From Chloroflexi bacterium TMED70 (GTDB lineage Bacteria; Chloroflexota; Dehalococcoidia; Lucifugimonadales; Lucifugimonadaceae), in contig NHDX01000020.1 in the NCBI GenBank assembly GCA_002171675.1, forward strand, positions 14,794-23,292: a DNA stretch of 8,499 nt. The letters are read 5' to 3'. Every line of letters starts with the position of its first letter. The stretch's first letter is position 1. The notes under the pieces are model-generated. The model was not told where the DNA came from and did not search any database. It was given only the letters and a program-made list of their open reading frames with translations. The translations under genes were made by a program, and so were the position numbers. Positions 1 through 6,307 of this stretch are shown piece after piece.

Positions 1-174
1 TTTATCGGATATTATACTGACAAAGAAGTTGATGATAGAATTTTTGGAACTGCTGCTTCCGTTGCATATGGAATCATGAATGGAGCAAATATAATAAGAG
101 TACATGATTACTCGGAAATGAATGATATAAAAAAAATGATAAATGTTTTGGAAGAATCAAGATTTTCATCATGA
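1..174 (+). CDS. folP: Dihydropteroate synthase, C-terminal end (partial)
   Basis: This is the last 57 codons and the stop (TGA, 172-174) of an open frame that enters from the left edge. Dihydropteroate synthase condenses 6-hydroxymethyl-dihydropterin pyrophosphate with p-aminobenzoate in cytosolic folate synthesis. The visible piece carries the family's C-terminal signature: a DDRIFGTAA stretch (residues about 11-19 of the fragment) matching the conserved R-x-x-GT-A pattern, then GANIIRVHDYSEM, where the RVHD residues bind the pterin pyrophosphate. The protein ends soon after this motif, as the family normally does. Its stop overlaps the folK start as ATGA (171-174). That overlap implies translational coupling and also supports the assignment, because FolK makes the FolP substrate. 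The N-terminal part lies outside the window. Confidence 0.88.
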   Translation, partial: FIGYYTDKEVDDRIFGTAASVAYGIMNGANIIRVHDYSEMNDIKKMINVLEESRFSS

Positions 175-647
175 AACCAAACACAGCTTACTTATCAATA
201 GGTTCTAATCTTGGTAATAGATCTGAAAATATTAAAAAGTGCATAAGTCATATTTCAGCTATTTCTATAATAAAAGCTACCTCATCAATTATTGAAACAG
301 AACCATTCAAAGTATCTATAAAACAAGATAACTTTCTAAATCTTGTTGTTAAAATAGAATACCTTAAGGATCATTTTGAACTTTTGAAAGATATAAATGT
401 TATTGAAAGCAAATTAGGTAGAATTCGTTCTTCTGTTAGAAATGAACCTAGAATTATTGATATAGACATTATTTTTTTTAATAATTTGATTTTTTCTAAT
501 GATAATTTAGAGATTCCTCATCCTAGGTTTAAAGAAAGGCTTTTTGTTCTTCACCCATTAAGTGAAATCTCTCCAAACTTTATAGATCCAATAACCAAAA
601 AAACGATAAAATTCTTGTTAGATGAAGCTAAGAATAGTAGCGATTAG
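171..647 (+). CDS. folK: 2-amino-4-hydroxy-6-hydroxymethyldihydropteridine pyrophosphokinase (HPPK)
   Basis: FolK transfers pyrophosphate from ATP to 6-hydroxymethyl-7,8-dihydropterin, the step before FolP in folate synthesis; it is a soluble cytosolic enzyme. The 158-residue length is typical for a stand-alone HPPK. The family landmarks appear in order: YLSIGSNLGNR near residues 7-17, an ETEPF element at 42-46, NFLN at 54-57, PRIIDIDI at 93-100 with the Mg-ATP-binding aspartates D97 and D99, and IPHPR at 115-119 followed by RLFVLHPL. The usual Trp-Gly just before the PR of the aspartate motif is Asn-Glu here, a minor variation. The ATG overlaps the folP stop, so translation is probably coupled; no strong Shine-Dalgarno lies at the normal distance. 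The last 30 bp overlap, tail to tail, the end of the minus-strand membrane protein gene. Confidence 0.93.
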   Translation: MKPNTAYLSIGSNLGNRSENIKKCISHISAISIIKATSSIIETEPFKVSIKQDNFLNLVVKIEYLKDHFELLKDINVIESKLGRIRSSVRNEPRIIDIDIIFFNNLIFSNDNLEIPHPRFKERLFVLHPLSEISPNFIDPITKKTIKFLLDEAKNSSD

Positions 648-1010
648 ATAAATAATTATTGATATAAAAAAGGAAGGATTTACTTTAAATTCTTTAATAG
701 AATTTCTACTTACCCAAGTCAGATATAAAAGTAAAAATGTAAGCAATACTTTCGTAAGCAAAAGAGTCATTTGAGTATTTGAATAATTTCCATAAGTCAG
801 TCTATCGAAAGCAATAATCACTCCTGATAAGAAAAGTAAAATACTTGAAACTAGAAGAACAGAGTTATAGTCAGAGATAAAATCTAAGGCATTTATATTT
901 TTGTCACTGTACTTTATAGACTTGATGAGATACAAAAGTGAACCACCAAGCCAAATTCCGGCAGAAACACTATGAATCCAAGCAAAAAATATGTAAGCTA
1001 TTTCATTCAA
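618..1010 (-). CDS. Small CopD-like four-helix membrane protein
   Basis: This is a 130-residue integral membrane protein with four predicted helices at about residues 4-29, 51-69, 81-101 and 113-130. The first helix carries WIH-x6-GIWLGG (H13, W20), the pattern seen in the CopD/PcoD family and related heme- or copper-associated membrane proteins. The exact ligand cannot be assigned. The start is TTG at 1008-1010, and it is forced: the same frame has a TAG only four codons upstream, and the nearby ATG (other frame) meets a stop within three codons. A weak GAG Shine-Dalgarno lies inside the end of the upstream gene. It begins 4 bp after the stop of the TlpA-like lipoprotein gene, so the two are very likely co-translated, suggesting a shared role in envelope metal or redox handling. 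The protein ends right after helix 4, and its last codons overlap folK. CopD-like is a family-level call; function is inference. Confidence 0.6.
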   Translation of the reverse strand: MNEIAYIFFAWIHSVSAGIWLGGSLLYLIKSIKYSDKNINALDFISDYNSVLLVSSILLFLSGVIIAFDRLTYGNYSNTQMTLLLTKVLLTFLLLYLTWVSRNSIKEFKVNPSFFISIIIYLIATILSFI

Positions 1011-1014
1011 ATGT

Positions 1015-1518
1015 TTACTCTATTTCAGATATTTTTTTTGATACAATTTGCTCATCAATAATACCTACCCATCTATTTATTTCATTCCCGTTAGTGTCAA
1101 ATAGAATAGTAGTTGGAAAAACATTTATTTGTAGTAAATCTATTATTACATCAGATTCATCAGCAATAGATTTATAAGAAATTTCTTTTTTCTCAAGCAT
1201 TTTTTTACCATCTTCCTTGTTATCAAGTCCCAGTACTTGTACTCCAATAACTCCAACAGAATCATATTTTTTATGTATATCATCAAGAATATCTAATTCG
1301 TAAATACATGGTGGACAAGAAGGGAACCAGAAATTTATTAATATATTTTTTCCTGAATAATTTTCAATATTAAAATTCTTATTATCAATTGTCGTTTCAG
1401 GAAAAACTATTTGACTAAGATTAGCTTTTTCAGATTGATTATCGCAACCTATTACTGTTACAACTAGAATAGCAAGTAATATAAAAATATTTTTTTTAAA
1501 AAGATTTAAGTTGATCAT
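1015..1518 (-). CDS. TlpA/ResA-like thioredoxin-fold lipoprotein
   Basis: This is a 167-residue secreted thiol-disulfide protein. Residues 1-24 form a lipoprotein signal: a Lys-containing start, a hydrophobic stretch (about 10-22), then VIGC with C25 as the expected lipidated cysteine. The thioredoxin-like domain follows, with INFWFPSCPPC at 61-71 (redox pair C68 and C71) and the cis-proline loop VFPTT (P135), then a C-terminal strand and helix. The length and layout fit the TlpA/ResA/AhpC-TSA group, which reduces disulfides on the outer face of the membrane, often for cytochrome c or copper-site maturation. The residue before the CPPC is Ser rather than the usual Trp, which may alter redox behaviour. 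The ATG lies 23 bp inside the end of glyQS, with an AGAAG sequence 7 nt upstream as a possible weak ribosome site. Its CopD-like neighbour follows at 4 bp. The fold is clear; the partner protein is not known. Confidence 0.82.
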   Translation of the reverse strand: MINLNLFKKNIFILLAILVVTVIGCDNQSEKANLSQIVFPETTIDNKNFNIENYSGKNILINFWFPSCPPCIYELDILDDIHKKYDSVGVIGVQVLGLDNKEDGKKMLEKKEISYKSIADESDVIIDLLQINVFPTTILFDTNGNEINRWVGIIDEQIVSKKISEIE

Positions 1519-2944
1519 TAATAGCTTCTAATAATTTGTCTGAACTCACTCGAATTTGCTCCATAGTATCACGATTTCTTATAGTTACTGAATCATCCTC
1601 TTCAACACTTTCAAAATCTATAGTTACACATAGTGGAGTACCTACTTCATCTTGTCTACGATACCTTCTACCAATTGATTGAGTATCGTCATATTGAGTT
1701 GTATATAAAGAATTTAATCTATCAAAAATATTTCTACTATATTCAGAAAGTTTTTCATTTCTTGACAAAGGTAAAACAGCGATTTTTATAGGTGCAATTT
1801 CAGGATGTAATTTTAATAATGTTCTTGTTTCTTTCTCTGTTTCCTCTTCACAATATGCATCACATAAGAATGCCAGAACGCTTCTGTCTGCTCCCATCGC
1901 AGGTTCAATTACATAAGGTGTAAACCTTTTATTATTTTCTTGATCAAAATAAGATAAATCTTTACCTGATAGTTCTGAGTGAGCTTTGAGATCATAGTCT
2001 GTTCTATTTGAAATAGTTTCTAGTTCACCCCAGCTCCAAGGAAATAAATAATCTATATCTGAACTAGCTTTAGAATAATGTGGCAATTCTTCACTTTCAT
2101 GTTTCCTAATCATTAAGTTTTCTTCTCTAATTCCATATTTTTTAAACCAATCTAATGAGAACTGAATCCAGTAGTCATGCCATTTTTCATCGTCATCAGG
2201 GCTGCAGAAAAATTCCATTTCCATTTGCTCAAATTCCCTAGTTCTAAATGTAAAGTTTCCAGGAGTAATTTCATTTCTGAAAGACTTTCCTTGTTGAGCA
2301 ATTCCAAAGGGGATTTTTTTTCTTGAAGAATTTAAGACATTTAGAAAGTTTACAAACATAGCTTGAGCAGTTTCAGGTCTAAGATAAACTGTGGAAGAAG
2401 AATCTTCAACTGGGCCTATAAATGTCTTGAACATAAGATTGAAATTTCTTGGATCAGATAAAGTTCCTCCATCAGGAGATGGATTCTCTTTACTCTCTGA
2501 TTCAATTAAAGGAATAATTGAAATAATTTTTTCTTTTACTAGTTTTTCAGCTTCATTTTTATCTGATGCTTCAATAGCTATAATCTTATTTTCTTTTTTT
2601 GTTTCTATTTCTAAAATAAATATATGATCTTCTCTATATCTTTTACCTGTAAGAGAACATTCAACTAAAGGATCTGAAAATGATTCTAAATGACCAGAAG
2701 CCTTCCAAACATCAGGATGCATTAAAATTGAAGCATCTATTCCAAAAATATCATCTCTTTCACTAACAAAAGATTTCCACCATAGATTTTTTACATTTCT
2801 TTTTATCTCTACGCCAATAGGTCCATAATCCCATACTGAGGATAGTCCACCATAAATTTCGCTTGAAGGAAATATAATACCTCTTCTTTTAGCTAAAGAA
2901 ACTAGTTTTTCTAGTTCTTCTAATCGATAATTATTTTTACTCAA
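1496..2944 (-). CDS. glyQS: Glycine--tRNA ligase, single-chain (alpha2) type
   Basis: This enzyme charges tRNA-Gly with glycine in the cytosol. The 482 residues are of normal size for the dimeric class II form found in archaea, eukaryotes and many bacteria, as opposed to the split alpha/beta enzyme. Visible landmarks: an RRGIIFPSSEIYGG N-terminal element (20-33), WDYGPIGVEIK (38-48), LRPETAQAMF (188-197), motif 2 with SFRNEI (221-226, R223/E225), a glycine-recognition acidic stretch FEQMEMEFF (238-246), and motif 3 GADRSVLAFL (351-360). The anticodon-binding domain runs from about residue 383 to the end. A lysine/glutamate-rich insertion occupies about 105-160. The start is TTG at 2942-2944; an in-frame TAA two codons upstream leaves no alternative, and AGGAG sits 6 nt before it. 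It heads a minus-strand run, and its 3' end overlaps the lipoprotein gene by 23 bp. Confidence 0.96.
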   Translation of the reverse strand: MSKNNYRLEELEKLVSLAKRRGIIFPSSEIYGGLSSVWDYGPIGVEIKRNVKNLWWKSFVSERDDIFGIDASILMHPDVWKASGHLESFSDPLVECSLTGKRYREDHIFILEIETKKENKIIAIEASDKNEAEKLVKEKIISIIPLIESESKENPSPDGGTLSDPRNFNLMFKTFIGPVEDSSSTVYLRPETAQAMFVNFLNVLNSSRKKIPFGIAQQGKSFRNEITPGNFTFRTREFEQMEMEFFCSPDDDEKWHDYWIQFSLDWFKKYGIREENLMIRKHESEELPHYSKASSDIDYLFPWSWGELETISNRTDYDLKAHSELSGKDLSYFDQENNKRFTPYVIEPAMGADRSVLAFLCDAYCEEETEKETRTLLKLHPEIAPIKIAVLPLSRNEKLSEYSRNIFDRLNSLYTTQYDDTQSIGRRYRRQDEVGTPLCVTIDFESVEEDDSVTIRNRDTMEQIRVSSDKLLEAINDQLKSF

Positions 2945-2950
2945 TCCTTA

Positions 2951-2955
2951 CTCCT
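2951..2955 (-). promoter_or_regulatory. Ribosome binding site deciding the TTG start of glyQS
   Basis: On the minus strand this reads AGGAG, followed by 6 nt and then TTG at 2944-2942. Because the frame has a TAA between this site and the TTG, the site and stop together fix the non-ATG start. Confidence 0.8.
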
Positions 2956-3050
2956 GATATATATTCTTTAAGGTTATCTTAGATTTAATTTTTTTTTTAT
3001 TAGTTTTTTAAACGCATTTACTAAAACCTGATGAAATAAAGTATAGTTAT

Positions 3051-3079
3051 TTGATATTAAGTATTACTCTGCTTATACT
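3051..3079 (+). promoter_or_regulatory. Predicted sigma70-type promoter of the SDR-GMC-DUF1445-DUF4392 operon
   Basis: TTGATA (3051-3056) and TATACT (3074-3079) are separated by exactly 17 bp and each differs from the bacterial consensus by one base. Transcription would start around 3085-3087, giving a leader of about 25 nt to the ATG at 3112. The -10 box lies inside the right arm of an inverted repeat (3074-3080), which could be an operator or coincidence. This was identified by eye only; chance matches are common in AT-rich DNA, although the position and spacing are ideal. Confidence 0.6.
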
Positions 3080-3101
3080 TCTAATAAATATAAATCGTAT
3101 C

Positions 3102-3106
3102 GAGGT
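3102..3106 (+). promoter_or_regulatory. Ribosome binding site of the SDR gene
   Basis: GAGGT lies 5 nt upstream of the ATG at 3112, a standard spacing. It supports this ATG as the operon's first start. Confidence 0.75.
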
Positions 3107-3111
3107 AAATA

Positions 3112-3939
3112 ATGAGTGGCAAAGATCTATCAGGGAAAATAGCAATGATTACTGGTGCTGGAAGTGGAATTGGTGCTGGAATTGCAAGAGTACTATTTGA
3201 ACGGGGAGCAACCTTAGCTCTATGTGATTTATTTGGTGACTCCGCTGAAAAAACAGCTGAATCTTTATCAAATGATATTTTACATGATTCGGTCGATGTA
3301 ACAAAACCTGAAGATTTAGAAAATTTTAGAGATAAAATTCTTGATAAGCATGGAACTATTGATATTTTAGTTGCTAATGCAGGTGTTATAGGAGCTAAAG
3401 GTTTTTCAGAAAGAAAAAATTATTCTAAAGACGATTGGGATAATACTTTTGATGTTAACGTTATTGGAATGGTAAATAGTGCTGATGCAATTGTAGATCA
3501 TATGAAAATGAAAGAATACGGGAAAATTATTAATATTGCTTCTCATGGCGGAAGGAAACCTAGAGGATTAGGAGATATGCATAGAGGAAATGTCCAAACC
3601 CCATATCTTGTATCTAAAGCCGCTGCCATACAATACACACATTTATTAGCAATTGAATTAGGAAGTTTCAACATAAATGTAAATGCTGTATGTCCTGGAG
3701 TTATTTGGACTCCCATTTGGGAAGCTATTGCAATAAATCATATTGAACAAAATCCAAATTTAAAAAATAAAACACCTAAAGAAGTATTTGATGAATTAGC
3801 GGTAAAAGCTCGTACTCCTTTAGGAAGAGGCCAAACTGCAGAAGATATAGGAAAAACAGTAGCATTTTTTGCTTCTGAAGATTCTTCAGAGATTACTGGT
3901 CAAGCTTTGAATGTAAATGGTGGAGCATCATTGAATTAA
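3112..3939 (+). CDS. Classical short-chain dehydrogenase/reductase, probably NAD-dependent
   Basis: This 275-residue cytosolic oxidoreductase has a single Rossmann domain and interconverts an alcohol and a ketone or aldehyde; the substrate is unknown. The cofactor motif TGAGSGIG is at residues 14-21, and an acidic residue after the second strand (D39 in CDLFGD) favours NAD(H) over NADP(H). NAG at 89-91 and N116 of the FDVN element follow. The catalytic residues are S144, Y165 and K169 (YLVSK), with CPGVIWTP at 194-201 and the C-terminal strand GQALNVNGGASLN. The Ser-to-Tyr gap is 21 positions, compared with about 13 in most classical SDRs. The extra loop (RKPRGLGDMHRG) sits beside the active site and probably shapes substrate binding. 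It is the first gene of the operon, 12 bp before the GMC gene, which is in the same frame. The family is certain; the annotated role stays general. Confidence 0.93.
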   Translation: MSGKDLSGKIAMITGAGSGIGAGIARVLFERGATLALCDLFGDSAEKTAESLSNDILHDSVDVTKPEDLENFRDKILDKHGTIDILVANAGVIGAKGFSERKNYSKDDWDNTFDVNVIGMVNSADAIVDHMKMKEYGKIINIASHGGRKPRGLGDMHRGNVQTPYLVSKAAAIQYTHLLAIELGSFNINVNAVCPGVIWTPIWEAIAINHIEQNPNLKNKTPKEVFDELAVKARTPLGRGQTAEDIGKTVAFFASEDSSEITGQALNVNGGASLN

Positions 3940-3940
3940 A

Positions 3941-3945
3941 AGAGG
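3941..3945 (+). promoter_or_regulatory. Ribosome binding site deciding the TTG start of the GMC gene
   Basis: AGAGG is followed by 6 nt and TTG at 3952. The SDR stop (3937-3939) is in the same frame, and only AAG, AGG, TAT and TTA lie between it and the TTG, so no other start is possible upstream. Confidence 0.75.
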
Positions 3946-3951
3946 TATTTA

Positions 3952-5526
3952 TTGAAAAAAACTTATGACTATATAATTATTGGTGCCGGTTCATCTGGAG
4001 CAGTCATAGCTTCAAGATTGTCTGAAAATCCAAATACTAAAGTATTATTGATTGAAGCTGGAAATACTTTTGAAAATATGGAGGAAATACCAGAGGTACT
4101 ACTAAAAGGTATGGCTACTGGTGCTGATTGGACAGGAAATTTAGCTGTTGGAACAGAATTTGACTGGCAATACAAGGCTATATCTAATCCTGATTTCAAA
4201 AATATGGGAGTACCTCGGGGAAGAGTTGCAGGTGGCACTAGTTCTATAAATGGCCAAGTTTTTTTAAGAGCTATACCTGAAGACTTTGAAAATTGGAGTA
4301 GTAAAGGCTTGGAGGATTGGTCTTTTGAGGAATGCCTAAAATATTATATAAAACAAGAGAATGATCTAGATTTTACTAATGAATATCATGGAAATGATGG
4401 ACCTGTTCCTGTTAAGAGACATAGCCTTGATTCTTTATTAATAGATCAAATGACATTTTATAATACAGTTCAGGAAATGGGATTTAAGACTACTGAAGAT
4501 CATAATCTACCTTACTCTGAAGGAGTTGGTCCAATGCCATTAAACAACCCTAATGGTATAAGATGGAGCACTGGTATATGTTATGTTTTACCAGCCATGG
4601 TAAGAGAAAACTTAGATGTTTTATCAAATTCAATTTGTAAAAAAATTCTTATAGAAAATGGGAAACAAATCGGATTAATACTTGAGAATGATGAAATATA
4701 TGAAGGTAACGAGATAATTGTTTCAGCGGGAGCTGTTGAAAGCCCTAAATTACTTTTACTTTCAGGAGTTGGTAAAAAGGATGAATTAGACGAATCTAAT
4801 ATTGAACATGTTCATGAATTAAAAGGAGTCGGTCAAAATCTAAGAGATCATCCAGCTGTTGAATTGAGATGGAACGGAGATCATTCTTTGAATGATAATC
4901 TTACTGACGTAGGTGCTCAGAAAGTAGGACTAAGATATACTTCTTCAAATTCTAAAGATAGGCTAGATATGATATCTGTTATGAGATTCCAACCTGAAGG
5001 TATAAGTCCAGATAATTTACATTTTGAAAAGTCTGATTTTGGTAAAACTCGAGTAGGAATAACCACAGGAATATTTTTAGCAAAAAGTTCTGGAAAATTA
5101 TCATTAAATAAATTAGATCCACGAAATCATCCAGACTTAAATTATAATTACTTAAGTAATGAGAATGATTTTCAAAGAATGATTGAAGGGGTAAAATTTA
5201 ACTTTGAAATCGCTAGAAATAGTAACTTTGATTCTTTCAGAAAAGATCTAATAGCTCCATTACCTGAAGCTCTTGAGGATGATAAATTACTAAAAAAATG
5301 GATATCTTCAAAAGTTCATACAATGCATCATATTTCTGGAACTTGTAAAATGGGTAATACTGATGATGACTTTTCTGTTGTAGATAAACACGGTAAAGTC
5401 ATAGGAATTGAAGGGCTGAGAGTAGCAGATTGCTCTATTATGCCAGATTGCGTTAGGGCAAACACTAATGCCACAGCGATTATGATTGGAGAGAAGATTT
5501 CTGATCACATAAAAAATGGAGACTAA
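3952..5526 (+). CDS. GMC-family FAD-dependent oxidoreductase (choline dehydrogenase-like)
   Basis: This 524-residue flavoenzyme oxidises an alcohol (or hydroxyl) group using FAD. The N-terminal FAD-binding fold is clear: IIIGAGSSGAVIASRL from residue 8, with E35 in LIEAG as the ribose-binding acid. GMC signature 1 lies at about 89-106 (RGRVAGGTSSINGQVFLR), and signature 2 is SAGAVESPKLLLLSGVG at 258-274. The C-terminal active site has H460 in HHISGTCKMG, and N504 in NTNATAIMIGEK fills the second catalytic position, giving the His/Asn pair seen in choline oxidase-like enzymes. There is no signal peptide or Tat motif, so it is cytosolic or peripheral. The electron acceptor (oxygen, quinone or other) cannot be read. 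The start is a forced TTG. The gene ends 1 bp before the DUF1445 ATG, indicating tight co-expression. The choline label is family-level only; substrate is unknown. Confidence 0.92.
   Translation: MKKTYDYIIIGAGSSGAVIASRLSENPNTKVLLIEAGNTFENMEEIPEVLLKGMATGADWTGNLAVGTEFDWQYKAISNPDFKNMGVPRGRVAGGTSSINGQVFLRAIPEDFENWSSKGLEDWSFEECLKYYIKQENDLDFTNEYHGNDGPVPVKRHSLDSLLIDQMTFYNTVQEMGFKTTEDHNLPYSEGVGPMPLNNPNGIRWSTGICYVLPAMVRENLDVLSNSICKKILIENGKQIGLILENDEIYEGNEIIVSAGAVESPKLLLLSGVGKKDELDESNIEHVHELKGVGQNLRDHPAVELRWNGDHSLNDNLTDVGAQKVGLRYTSSNSKDRLDMISVMRFQPEGISPDNLHFEKSDFGKTRVGITTGIFLAKSSGKLSLNKLDPRNHPDLNYNYLSNENDFQRMIEGVKFNFEIARNSNFDSFRKDLIAPLPEALEDDKLLKKWISSKVHTMHHISGTCKMGNTDDDFSVVDKHGKVIGIEGLRVADCSIMPDCVRANTNATAIMIGEKISDHIKNGD
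5518..5521 (+). promoter_or_regulatory. Ribosome binding site choosing the second ATG of the DUF1445 gene
   Basis: GGAG is placed 6 nt before the ATG at 5528. The earlier in-frame ATG at 5516 overlaps it and has only an A-rich stretch upstream, so 5528 is the better start. Confidence 0.75.
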
Positions 5527-5527
5527 T

Positions 5528-6307
5528 ATGAATAAATTATCTTCAATTGAAGTTAGAAATAAAGCTAGAAATGGAGAAAATTTTACAACATCAGGTCTAG
5601 CTCAAGGTTATGTTCAAACAAATGTAGTAATAATTCCTAAAAAGGATGCATTTGATTTTATGCTCTATTGTCAAAGAAATCCTAAACCTTGTCCACTTAT
5701 AGAAGTTTTTGATCCAGGTGATTATGAATCTAGCTTTGCATCTAAATCTGATATAAGAAAAGATATACCAGAATATAAAATTTTCAAAGATGGTAAATTC
5801 TCTTCTAATTCAACAGATATTACAGAGTTTTGGAGAGATGATTTTGTAACATTTTTACTGGGCTGTTCGTTCACTTTTGAAAATGAATTAATGAAAAATG
5901 GTTTGGATCTTCCTTATTTCAAACAAGGTAAAAATGTACCTATGTTTATAACATCTATAGATACTGAAAAATCTGGGAAGTTTTCAGGTAAAATGGTTGT
6001 TACTCAAAGATGGATTCCTAGAGAAAAGCTTGTTAGATCTATACAGATAACTAGTAGATTCCCAAATCAACATGGCACTCCTATTCAAGTTGGAAATTCC
6101 TCTGAAATAGGAATAGAAGATCCTTATAAACCAGATTTTGGCGATCCATGGATACCTGAAAATGAGGAACTTATTCCTGTTTACTGGGCATGTGGAGTAA
6201 CCCCTCAAATAGCTATACAAGAAGCAAAATTAGAAATTATGATAACTCATTCTCCTGGGAAAATGTTTTTAACTGACTTGAAAGATGAGGATATGGCAGT
6301 AATTTAA
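5528..6307 (+). CDS. DUF1445 / UPF0317 (YcsI-like) protein, D-glutamate cyclase N-terminal-domain homologue
   Basis: With the chosen start the protein has 259 residues, normal for UPF0317 proteins, which databases call putative hydro-lyases. Recognisable family blocks are LAQGYVQTNVVIIP (24-37), AFDFMLYCQRNPKPCPLIEV (41-60) followed by DPGD (62-65), DDFVTFLLGCSFTFE (104-118), VPMF (137-140), ITSRFPNQHGTPI (174-186), VYWACGVTPQ (218-227) and ITHSPGKMFLTD (239-250). The same domain forms the N-terminal half of vertebrate D-glutamate cyclase (DGLUCY), which converts D-glutamate to 5-oxo-D-proline. Bacillus YcsI is encoded near 5-oxoprolinase genes. There are no membrane or export signals, so it should be cytosolic. 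An in-frame ATG at 5516 would add four residues and overlap the GMC gene. Its stop abuts the DUF4392 start directly, which fits the two halves working as one enzyme. Family recognition is strong; the actual reaction here is not established. Confidence 0.9.
   Translation: MNKLSSIEVRNKARNGENFTTSGLAQGYVQTNVVIIPKKDAFDFMLYCQRNPKPCPLIEVFDPGDYESSFASKSDIRKDIPEYKIFKDGKFSSNSTDITEFWRDDFVTFLLGCSFTFENELMKNGLDLPYFKQGKNVPMFITSIDTEKSGKFSGKMVVTQRWIPREKLVRSIQITSRFPNQHGTPIQVGNSSEIGIEDPYKPDFGDPWIPENEELIPVYWACGVTPQIAIQEAKLEIMITHSPGKMFLTDLKDEDMAVI

Larger units (their letters stand above)
2945..3111. promoter_or_regulatory. Divergent intergenic control region between glyQS and the SDR operon
   Basis: This is the only real intergenic stretch in the window. 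It holds a T10 run at 2989-2998 (an A-tract read toward glyQS), an inverted repeat AAGTATA (3039-3045) / TATACTT (3074-3080) with a 28-bp spacer, the rightward promoter listed separately and the two ribosome sites. I could not find a convincing promoter facing glyQS. A TATACT on the minus strand at 3045-3040 resembles a -10 box but lacks a recognisable -35. I saw no T-box or glycine riboswitch consensus in the leader. Confidence 0.7.

Noticed and set aside
938..1177. Plus-strand open frame opposite the lipoprotein and CopD-like genes
   Set aside because: It lies fully antisense to two well-supported genes, has no family motif and no ribosome site; it is a by-product of AT-rich coding sequence.
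2989..2998. T10 run as an intrinsic terminator
   Set aside because: No plus-strand gene ends upstream of it and no GC-rich hairpin precedes it; on the minus strand it is an A-tract in the glyQS leader region.
2945..3060. T-box or glycine riboswitch in front of glyQS
   Set aside because: I searched the minus-strand leader by eye for the conserved T-box and glycine-aptamer sequences and found neither; the region is short and AT-rich.
3969..4238. Minus-strand open frame inside the GMC gene
   Set aside because: It is antisense to the conserved FAD-binding region and shows no independent motif.
5516..5527. Earlier ATG as the start of the DUF1445 gene
   Set aside because: It overlaps the GMC stop and lacks an upstream ribosome site, whereas GGAG is ideally placed for the ATG at 5528.
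5984..6220. Minus-strand open frame inside the DUF1445 gene
   Set aside because: It is antisense to conserved DUF1445 blocks and has no family features.
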